From Porphyromonadaceae bacterium (lineage in GTDB: Bacteria > Bacteroidota > Bacteroidia > Bacteroidales > CAMTPD01): 9,831 bases of DNA. The position numbers and the translations under genes were made by a program. Below, piece after piece: positions 5,144-9,831 of the stretch; the first letter of the stretch is position 1, and each line of letters starts with the position of its first letter. A model generated the notes under the pieces. The model worked only from the letters and a program-made list of their open reading frames with translations, was not told the origin of the DNA and ran no database searches. The stretch is taken from positions 1 to 9,831 of the forward strand of contig DLYT01000077.1 of NCBI GenBank assembly GCA_003447595.1. Reading direction: 5' to 3'.

Positions 5144-8125
5144 TTATCGCATCGCGTCGTATATCGCATCTTGTATGCGGGTGCGAATATCCATCGATGA
5201 GAGTTTATTGTTGACCCGATCCGGCATCAAGCGATTGCTTAGGAAGATATAAATCAGATCGTTGTCGGGATCTACCCAAAAACAGGTTCCTGTGAATCCG
5301 GTATGTCCATACACCGAAGCCGGAGCCTTTTCGCCCGTTGGCGAACTCCGCTTATTGTTCATATCCGGCTTGTCAAAGCCCAATCCGCGACGGCATGTTT
5401 TACTTTTCGAATGGGTAAACATGTGCGTGGTTTGCTTGCTTAGCAAGGTCTCTCCTCCGTAAGTACCGTCGTTGAGATACAATTGCAACAGCTTTGCCAA
5501 GTCTCCGGCCGACGAAAATAGTCCTGCATTACCCGAAACACCTCCCTGAAAAGCAGCCGCTTCGTCGTGCACATATCCGCGCAACACCTGTTTGCGCAAA
5601 AAACCATCCTCTGAAGATGGAACAATTAAGGATGTATCTAGTTTAGTGCAGGGATTATACATGGTGGTATAAGCACCAAGCGGTGCAAAGATGGCATCGT
5701 CGACATAGCGGTCGAGCGACTTGCCGGTTTGGCGCTCTACAATCTTTTGCAACAAGATAAAGTTGATGCAACTGTAGGCATATCCGCCTCGTGGCTTTAC
5801 GCGCGAGTCGGCAATCTTTTGCATGATCGTATCCCTGAAACTGGTATTCAGGTAAATGCCTTTCGCAACTTCGATCGGATAACCGGCACTCTTGGTTGAG
5901 CTTACCAATTCGGGATTGTATTTAAAGTTGGTGCGACCGTAGGTTTTGGCATCGATACGCACCGGATGGCTAGCATTGCGCGCCGAAGCATAAAGCGAAC
6001 CCGAATAGCTCGACTTGTCGATGGCCGAGGTGTAAAAGTTAATTGCCGGCGTAATGCCCGATTGGTGGTAAAGCAGATCGGTTACCTGCACCGATGCTTT
6101 GTTGGTTTTCTTCATTTCGGGCAGATAGTCGGCCAGTGTACCTTGCAGCTTGAGCTTGTTTTCGTCGTAAAGCTTCATCACGGCAGGAAGTGTTCCGGCT
6201 GCTTTCGAAACCGAAGCCAAGTCATAAACCGATTGCGTCGTTACTTTTTTTTTTCGGGTATTGTCGTAGTATCCGAAAGCTTTGTCGTAAACCACTACTC
6301 CGTCTTTGGCTACCAACACCTGACATCCGGGATAAGCGCCCGCCTTGATACCTTCTTGTACAATTTCATCTATTTGCGCAAGCTTTGCGGCATCAAGTCC
6401 TACCTCTTCTGCCTCTTGATAACTGAGGCGAACTTTCTGTGTGTTGATACCGGTATCGGCTACAAATAGCTCTTCGACCGACACGGGAAGTTTTCCTTTG
6501 GCCGGAATGCCTCCGAAAAGCAATTGCCCCGCATACTCTTTTGCCAGCGGCGTATTCTCGTAAGCAACCGTTACGGAGCGTGCTTTATCAACCGAAAACT
6601 TATAATCGCTCAGCGCGTATGGACTTACAAAAAATACAATATGAAAGTCTTTCTGAACGAGGAGTTTCTTGAGTGCGACCGACTCTTTGATGCGGTTGGT
6701 ATGTACCCCGCAGATGATCACATCGTAGTTTTCGAGCTTCTTCAATACCGCTTCCGACTGTGCCGGAGTAAACTTGCGACCAATGGCAAATGCGTCGGCT
6801 TGCGTATAGTTGCGCACCGATTGGGTAAACTCGTTGTTGGCATCATCGCCTAGCGACAACACGGCTATCTTTTTATTGGCCAATCCTTTGATCGGCACTT
6901 CACGTTCGGTATTTTTTACCAAGGTAAGCCCCTCGGCATTGAGTTTGCCGGCAAGCCAGTTGGCATGCGGCGTATTGAGGCGTTCCTGCAACCCTTTGAT
7001 CACAATCGGTTTGTAGTTGTTCAAGCCCAATACATATTTGTAGGCCAATACTTTCTTACACTTTTCTTCGATCAATTTGGCCGGTATTTGCTTGCTTTCG
7101 ATGGCTGCGAGTAGTGCTTTTTGGTCGGTAAATGGTGCCGACGACCCAAGCAAAATGTCGTTTCCGGCAAGCAATGCCTGCACGGCTTGGTTTTCGGTTT
7201 TGCCGGCACTTGCCCCTTTCATGGCCAATGCATCGGTAAAACAAAGTCCCTCGAAGCCCATCTTGTTTTGCAGCAAATCGGTTACGATCGTTTTGGAAAG
7301 AGACGTAGGACGGGTGCGCGACTTTTCGAGCGCGGGTACAACAAGGTGTCCGGTCATTACGCCGCCAAAGCCTTCGTCGATGTATCTTCTAAATGGATAA
7401 AGGTCGATGTTTTCGATAGAGGAAATAGACTTGTTTACCACCGGAAGTGTTACGTGCGAGTCTTCGGATGTATCACCGTGACCGGGAAAGTGCTTGGCTA
7501 CAGACATCACTCCGGCATCTTCCATACCGCGAGCATAGGCCAATCCTTTGCGGGTAACGAGCTTCGGATCTTCACCAAAGGCGCGTAATCCGATTACCGG
7601 ATTCTCGGGGTTACTGTTTACATCGATATCGGGCGCGAAGTTGATATGAATGCCCAACTCGCGACACTGACGTGCCACTTCTTGTCCGTAAGCGTAGATC
7701 AAACTGTCGTTTTGAATGGCTCCGAGCATCATGTTTTTAGGGAAACGAGTGGTATTGGATAGGCGCATCGAAAGCCCCCATTCGCCATCGAGCGATACGA
7801 GCAACGGCACACGCGACGCGTCTTGCATCTTGTTGGTTACCAATGCTTGCTCTTGCGGACTTCCTTTGTGAAACAATACGCCTCCGATCTTTAGTTCGTT
7901 GACATATCGGTTTACCAATTGCAGGTTACGGGCATCTGATTTGGGGTTTGCGATTACCATAAACAACTGTCCCACGCGCTCGGTTGGCGAAAGGCGGTTG
8001 TAAACAGAATCGACCCAATGATTCATCTTTTGCTGGTCAGCCTTACTGTACATGGCCGGTTGTCGTTGTGCCCACAGGGTCTGGATCAAACAACAAACAA
8101 TACCTATCAATGCTACTTTTCTCAT
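5144..8125 (-). CDS. Secreted GH3 NagZ-like beta-N-acetylhexosaminidase fused to beta-lactamase-fold serine hydrolase
   Basis: The 993-residue protein has a signal peptide (MRKVALIGIVCCLIQTLWA, cleavage near residue 19). The GH3 barrel covers about 30-370: K211-H-F-P-G-H-G217 then D222-S-H224, the Asp/His dyad that marks NagZ-type GH3 enzymes, and D298 in F-T-D-A-L-A-M-K-G as the expected nucleophile. Residues about 390-560 form the GH3 C-terminal alpha/beta domain. The serine hydrolase domain covers about 575-993: S638-V-S-K641 (SxxK), Y784-S-C (the YxN/YSD position) and H941-T-G943. NagZ removes N-acetylglucosamine from muropeptides. In B. subtilis the neighbouring AmiE, of this hydrolase class, then cleaves MurNAc from peptide, so one exported protein may do both steps. 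The second activity could instead be an esterase or DD-peptidase. C786 replaces the common Asp or Asn. An A10 run at 6245-6254 precedes the SxxK. The start matches a promoter at 8147-8176. Confidence 0.9.
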   Translation of the reverse strand: MRKVALIGIVCCLIQTLWAQRQPAMYSKADQQKMNHWVDSVYNRLSPTERVGQLFMVIANPKSDARNLQLVNRYVNELKIGGVLFHKGSPQEQALVTNKMQDASRVPLLVSLDGEWGLSMRLSNTTRFPKNMMLGAIQNDSLIYAYGQEVARQCRELGIHINFAPDIDVNSNPENPVIGLRAFGEDPKLVTRKGLAYARGMEDAGVMSVAKHFPGHGDTSEDSHVTLPVVNKSISSIENIDLYPFRRYIDEGFGGVMTGHLVVPALEKSRTRPTSLSKTIVTDLLQNKMGFEGLCFTDALAMKGASAGKTENQAVQALLAGNDILLGSSAPFTDQKALLAAIESKQIPAKLIEEKCKKVLAYKYVLGLNNYKPIVIKGLQERLNTPHANWLAGKLNAEGLTLVKNTEREVPIKGLANKKIAVLSLGDDANNEFTQSVRNYTQADAFAIGRKFTPAQSEAVLKKLENYDVIICGVHTNRIKESVALKKLLVQKDFHIVFFVSPYALSDYKFSVDKARSVTVAYENTPLAKEYAGQLLFGGIPAKGKLPVSVEELFVADTGINTQKVRLSYQEAEEVGLDAAKLAQIDEIVQEGIKAGAYPGCQVLVAKDGVVVYDKAFGYYDNTRKKKVTTQSVYDLASVSKAAGTLPAVMKLYDENKLKLQGTLADYLPEMKKTNKASVQVTDLLYHQSGITPAINFYTSAIDKSSYSGSLYASARNASHPVRIDAKTYGRTNFKYNPELVSSTKSAGYPIEVAKGIYLNTSFRDTIMQKIADSRVKPRGGYAYSCINFILLQKIVERQTGKSLDRYVDDAIFAPLGAYTTMYNPCTKLDTSLIVPSSEDGFLRKQVLRGYVHDEAAAFQGGVSGNAGLFSSAGDLAKLLQLYLNDGTYGGETLLSKQTTHMFTHSKSKTCRRGLGFDKPDMNNKRSSPTGEKAPASVYGHTGFTGTCFWVDPDNDLIYIFLSNRLMPDRVNNKLSSMDIRTRIQDAIYDAMR
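6245..6254 (-). repeat. A10 homopolymer (T10 on the plus strand) inside the GH3-serine hydrolase gene
   Basis: Ten consecutive A in the coding strand encode part of R-K-K-K near residues 624-627, between the GH3 half and the SxxK serine at 638. Gain or loss of one base would leave the GH3 half intact and remove the hydrolase half. In this window the frame is intact. Confidence 0.9.
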
Positions 8126-8146
8126 CTATTCGTATCTATCTTCCCC

Positions 8147-8176
8147 CAAACATACAGAATATTTGCGTGATTGCAA
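8147..8176 (-). promoter_or_regulatory. Bacteroidota-type promoter for the GH3 fusion gene
   Basis: On the minus strand a -33 TTG (8176-8174) is followed after exactly 19 bp by TATGTTTG (8154-8147), a full match to TAnnTTTG. The predicted start of transcription leaves a leader of about 17-20 nt before ATG 8125. It is the best-formed promoter in the window. Confidence 0.78.
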
Positions 8177-8368
8177 TGAGGAAGCCCCCTGATTTTTGTA
8201 GGAATAAATGTTACAATAAGCTACAATCTATCGTGTGGTATCGACACAAGATAAAGACGAAACAACCTCATTACTTTTTAATTACTTTACTTCTATTATT
8301 ATTTGCACAACCTACCTTTACGATATTGTTTTTTAAGACCCGACTTGCTGTAAATTAAAGCTTTCTAC

Positions 8369-8399
8369 TTGCTTATCTTGCAAATAATTCGTTTCTTTG
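8369..8399 (+). promoter_or_regulatory. Promoter for rplS
   Basis: A -33 TTG at 8369-8371 is followed after 20 bp by TTTCTTTG at 8392-8399, one mismatch from TAnnTTTG, then CACC. The predicted transcript begins near 8404 and has a leader of about 80 nt, long for this phylum and possibly regulatory. Confidence 0.6.
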
Positions 8400-8408
8400 C
8401 ACCGCTTT

Positions 8409-8451
8409 GCGCAATCTCTGTCGGTTGAATAAGTAGCCCGTTACATTGCGT
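8409..8451 (+). ncRNA. Foldable rplS leader, candidate L19 autoregulatory element
   Basis: Within the predicted 5' leader, CGCAAT (8410-8415) pairs perfectly with ATTGCG (8445-8450), and the flanking G8409 and T8451 can add a wobble pair. Inside, CGGTT (8422-8426) can pair with AG-C-CCG (8435-8440) with one bulged C. This gives a two-stem structure ending 35 nt before the rplS ATG. Ribosomal protein leaders often bind their own product to repress translation. Whether this one does is inference; the stems are short and rest on one sequence. Confidence 0.4.
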
Positions 8452-8486
8452 TGGGAATAATAATCAATTAAAAAAGCTATACAAAG

Positions 8487-8840
8487 ATGGATTTAATTAA
8501 AATTGCAGAGCAATCACTTGCTTGCGGCAAAGAACTTCCTAAGTTCAGAAGCGGTGATACTATCACTGTAGCTTATCGTATTACTGAGGGTAACAAAGAA
8601 CGTATCCAACAGTATAGAGGCGTAGTTATCCGTATCTCAGGACACGGTGGCAAAAAACGTTTCACTGTACGTAAGATGTCAGACAACGTTGGTGTAGAAA
8701 GAATCTTCCCTATGGATTCTCCATTCATCGACAGCATCACTGTTAACAAATACGGTAAAGTTCGTAGAGCTAAGCTTTATTACCTTCGTGCACTTACAGG
8801 TAAAAAAGCGAGAATCAAAGAAAGACGCGTTGTTCGCTAA
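8487..8840 (+). CDS. rplS: 50S ribosomal protein L19
   Basis: The 117-residue protein is a full-length bL19. Recognisable parts are the N-terminal helix with F-R-S-G-D-T-I-T-V at about 20-28, G-V-V-I at 45-48, the conserved 'FTVRKMSDNVGVERIFP' block at about 59-75, and a basic C-terminus with R-R-A-K-L-Y-Y-L-R near 93-101. L19 sits at the interface of the 30S and 50S subunits and contributes to inter-subunit bridges. The gene stands alone here between its own promoter and a strong terminator, rather than with rpsP, rimM and trmD as in many Proteobacteria. The codon use and base composition look typical of a highly expressed gene. There is no clear Shine-Dalgarno sequence; the AT-rich stretch before the ATG is usual in this phylum. 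The identity is secure. Confidence 0.98.
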   Translation: MDLIKIAEQSLACGKELPKFRSGDTITVAYRITEGNKERIQQYRGVVIRISGHGGKKRFTVRKMSDNVGVERIFPMDSPFIDSITVNKYGKVRRAKLYYLRALTGKKARIKERRVVR

Positions 8841-8865
8841 TCTTTGCTTCAAAGCTAAAAGATAC

Positions 8866-8900
8866 AAGGCCGACAGGAAAAATCCTGTCGGCCTTTTCTT
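8866..8900 (+). terminator. Rho-independent terminator after rplS
   Basis: A perfect 13-bp stem (8866-8878 with 8883-8895, core GGCCGACAGGA) has an AAAA loop and is followed by TTCTTTT. It lies 25 bp after the rplS stop codon. The A-rich flank on the other side could also support weak termination on the minus strand. Confidence 0.93.
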
Positions 8901-9072
8901 TTGCCATCAACCCAACTCTTGATCGATCTTTATGCCATCTCAATCTGGTTTTACATCATTCCGTAACCTCTGATAGTCGTTTCGTACGAAGATCAGATTT
9001 ATGCCATTGCTGCAAATTCCCCATTCATTACGAAAACGATTTTCATTCACCGTGACCTTTATTTTCAAACCG

Positions 9073-9120
9073 AGTGAAGACCGAATCGTTTGATGGGCAT
9101 CGAACGATTCGGTCTTCACT
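9073..9120. repeat. Hairpin 1 of 4: 22-bp arms, GGGC loop
   Basis: Arms 9073-9090 and 9103-9120 are perfect 18-mers (AGTGAAGACCGAATCGTT and its complement). They are extended inward by TGAT/ATCG with one T:G pair, closing on GGGC at 9095-9098. This is far longer than a normal terminator stem and no T tract follows on either strand. The core GAATCGT...ACGATTC is shared with the other copies. Confidence 0.93.
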
Positions 9121-9127
9121 ACAATTA

Positions 9128-9153
9128 AATTGTTTGATGCCGATCAAACGATT
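9128..9153. repeat. Hairpin 2 of 4: 11-bp arms, GCCG loop
   Basis: AATTGTTTGAT (9128-9138) pairs with ATCAAACGATT (9143-9153) with one T:G pair, around GCCG at 9139-9142. The stem tip TTTGAT/ATCAAA matches hairpin 1; the left arm has drifted from GAATCG to AATTG. It begins 7 bp after hairpin 1. Confidence 0.88.
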
Positions 9154-9159
9154 CCGTTA

Positions 9160-9198
9160 TAATGAAAAGAGAATCGTCAGGTCGGCACCTGACGATTC
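9160..9198 (-). terminator. Probable minus-strand terminator formed by hairpin 3
   Basis: Read on the minus strand, the perfect 12-bp stem at 9171-9198 is followed directly by TCTCTTTTCATT, an acceptable U tract. It lies 83 bp beyond the stop of the small OadG-like ORF and could end the decarboxylase operon. Confidence 0.5.
9171..9198. repeat. Hairpin 3 of 4: perfect 12-bp arms, CGGC loop
   Basis: GAATCGTCAGGT (9171-9182) and ACCTGACGATTC (9187-9198) enclose CGGC. Compared with hairpins 1 and 2, the stem tip changes on both arms (TTGAT/ATCGA or ATCAA to CAGGT/ACCTG), so pairing is kept. Confidence 0.93.
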
Positions 9199-9211
9199 AG
9201 TCTTCGTTTGT

Positions 9212-9245
9212 TTCGAATCGTCAGATGGCGACCTGACGATTTGAA
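9212..9245. repeat. Hairpin 4 of 4: imperfect 15-nt arms, GGCG loop
   Basis: Arms 9212-9226 and 9231-9245 pair except for one A:C mismatch (9225 with 9232) and one G:T pair, around GGCG at 9227-9230. The core AATCGTCAG/CTGACGATT is the same as in hairpin 3. It is the copy nearest the small membrane ORF, 35 bp from its stop. Confidence 0.9.
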
Positions 9246-9280
9246 GTTCATAAGCTTTATTTTTATTCGTTGCTTTGTGG

Positions 9281-9397
9281 TTACTTGCAATACTTGTCGA
9301 GCAGTTTGATGATACAGTAGAATAGTAACATAAATACGAAGATCCCGAGCATCGAGATTACCGTAACTTCAATAGCGCTGATTAAATTAGCATTCAT
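9281..9397 (-). CDS. 38-residue single-span membrane protein, minimal OadG/MmdE-like subunit (candidate)
   Basis: ATG at 9397-9395 opens 38 codons and ends with TAA at 9283-9281. The protein has a short N-terminus (MNANLISAIEVTVI), one hydrophobic span of about 18-20 residues (M16 to I30, S-M-L-G-I-F-V-F-M-L-L-F-Y-C-I-I) and a charged tail (KLLDKYCK). Gamma or delta subunits of sodium-pumping decarboxylases begin in the same way: an acidic residue, a single span with G-x-x-F-V-F, then Ile/Leu-Lys. The gene starts 32 bp after the OadB-type gene on the same strand. Veillonella methylmalonyl-CoA decarboxylase has a small subunit MmdE of about 55 residues, so this could be a still shorter counterpart that holds the complex together. 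The classical OadG may lie outside the window. Without homologues the ORF could be chance, but composition, position and topology agree. Confidence 0.6.
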   Translation of the reverse strand: MNANLISAIEVTVISMLGIFVFMLLFYCIIKLLDKYCK

Positions 9398-9429
9398 TTC
9401 ACCTTGTATTTAATTGGAAAGGATAGTTA

Positions 9430-9831
9430 TTATGAAAACAACGGAATGAGCGAAAGGATAAATCCTCCGGCAATAACCGAACCAATCTGACCGGCAACGT
9501 TCGCACTCACGGCGTGCATGAGCAGATAGTTGGTAGGATCGGCTTCTTGTCCCATCTTGTGGATAACGCGGGCCGACATCGGGAAGGCCGAGATTCCGGC
9601 AGCTCCGACCATCGGATTTACTTTGAGATGGGATGGCAAAAAGATGTTTAGCAGTTTGGCAAACAATACGCCTCCGGCTGTGTCGAAGATAAAAGCGACA
9701 AGCCCCAACGATATAATCATCAACGTGGATACGGATAGGAATTTATCGGCAGTCATTGTGCTTGCAATGGTGATACCAAGTAGCAAACTCACAATGGAGG
9801 ATAGCTCGTTTTGCGCGGCCAAGGATAGTTT
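9430..9831 (-). CDS. Sodium-pump decarboxylase beta subunit (OadB/MmdB family), C-terminal 133 residues
   Basis: The frame enters from the right edge (K-L-S-L-A-A-Q...) and ends with a stop at 9430-9432, so the true start lies outside the window. Hydrophobic spans alternate with the family signature N-P-M-V-G-A-A-G-I-S-A-F-P-M-S-A-R-V, followed by H-K-M-G-Q-E-A-D-P and 'YLLMHAVSANVAGQIGSVIAGG'. Counting from the signature Asn, the Gly at +4, Ser at +9 and Arg at +16 match N373, G377, S382 and R389 of Klebsiella OadB, residues reported to matter for Na+ transport. The subunit is an integral membrane protein that decarboxylates carboxybiotin and exports Na+. In Bacteroidales the complex usually acts on methylmalonyl-CoA in the succinate-propionate pathway; the partner subunits would be upstream, beyond the window. 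oadB or mmdB cannot be chosen from this fragment. Confidence 0.95.
   Translation of the reverse strand, partial: KLSLAAQNELSSIVSLLLGITIASTMTADKFLSVSTLMIISLGLVAFIFDTAGGVLFAKLLNIFLPSHLKVNPMVGAAGISAFPMSARVIHKMGQEADPTNYLLMHAVSANVAGQIGSVIAGGFILSLIPLFS

Larger units (their letters stand above)
8126..8486. other. 361-bp divergent intergenic region
   Basis: This region separates the minus-strand GH3 fusion gene from plus-strand rplS. It holds one promoter on each strand (8147-8176 minus, 8369-8399 plus) and the rplS leader. The middle part, about 8180-8365, is AT-rich and shows no gene, repeat or further element that I can support. Confidence 0.7.
8901..9280. other. 380-bp convergent intergenic region rich in hairpins
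   Basis: This region lies between the rplS terminator and the small membrane ORF. The left half (8901-9072) holds a 10-bp direct repeat (TTTATGCCAT at 8929-8938 and 8998-9007) and a weak palindrome at 8969-8997 (TCTGAT/ATCAGA around TTCGTACGAA). The right half holds the four related hairpins at 9073-9245. I see no coding frame of interest. Confidence 0.75.

Noticed and set aside
5966..6469. 167-codon plus-strand frame within the GH3-serine hydrolase gene
   Set aside because: It is antisense to a long gene with intact catalytic motifs. The residues show no domain and are rich in Arg, Cys and Phe, as expected for a shadow frame.
6524..7588. Several further frames on both strands within the GH3 region
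   Set aside because: All overlap the GH3 coding sequence out of frame and have no recognisable features. They are by-products of its composition.
8983..8988. Palindrome CGTACG as a regulator operator
   Set aside because: It is too short and far from any promoter; it is covered by the weak palindrome noted in the intergenic region.
9073..9245. CRISPR array interpretation of the repeat cluster
   Set aside because: The units are hairpins of unequal length separated by 7-17 bp. There are no uniform spacers and no direct repeats of constant length.
9822..9822. Start of the OadB-type gene at a TTG codon at 9822
   Set aside because: The frame continues to the window edge (K-L-S before the TTG), and the family is several hundred residues long, so this is an internal codon of a truncated gene.

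Overview
The window looks like chromosomal DNA from a member of the Bacteroidales (Bacteroidota), possibly near Bacteroides, Parabacteroides or Dysgonomonas; the genus is a guess. The evidence is promoters of the Bacteroidota type (-33 TTG, about 19-20 bp, -7 TAnnTTTG), absence of obvious Shine-Dalgarno sites, lipoprotein and secreted families typical of the group (6-bladed propeller lipoproteins, a DUF3244-like protein, a TPR/transmembrane/HTH regulator), a secreted GH3-serine hydrolase fusion, and a decarboxylase beta subunit related to OadB/MmdB.

Left block, 1-3939, all on the minus strand and visibly AT-rich. In transcription order it holds a membrane-spanning TPR regulator with a C-terminal HTH, a small secreted DUF3244-like protein, a 372-bp non-coding stretch with an imperfect palindrome of about 100 bp, a BF3164/TolB-like propeller lipoprotein, and the first 40 codons of a second lipoprotein that leaves the window. 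It reads like an accessory surface-protein locus beside its own one-component sensor; that link is inferred from position only.

Middle block, 4047-8125, minus strand and richer in GC. A well-formed promoter at 8147-8176 drives a 993-residue secreted NagZ-like glycosidase fused to a beta-lactamase-fold serine hydrolase, followed after 65 bp by a CobD-like PLP enzyme. A 12-bp-stem hairpin at 3983-4017 ends the unit. The fusion suggests sequential trimming of muropeptides outside the cytoplasm, as the separate NagZ and AmiE proteins do in Bacillus subtilis. An A10 tract lies just before the catalytic serine of the second domain.

Right block, 8369-9831. rplS (ribosomal protein L19) is transcribed on the plus strand from its own promoter, with an approximately 80-nt leader that can fold, and it ends in a strong terminator. 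It converges with the end of a minus-strand sodium-pump decarboxylase operon: the C-terminal part of an OadB-type beta subunit, then a 38-codon single-membrane-span ORF resembling a minimal OadG/MmdE subunit. Between the converging units lie four related hairpins (9073-9245), all with GC-only tetraloops and with compensatory base changes between copies. These hairpins are the most unusual structure in the window.

I see no tRNA, rRNA, CRISPR array, transposase or phage gene. No wholly new multi-gene system is demonstrable from this sequence alone.
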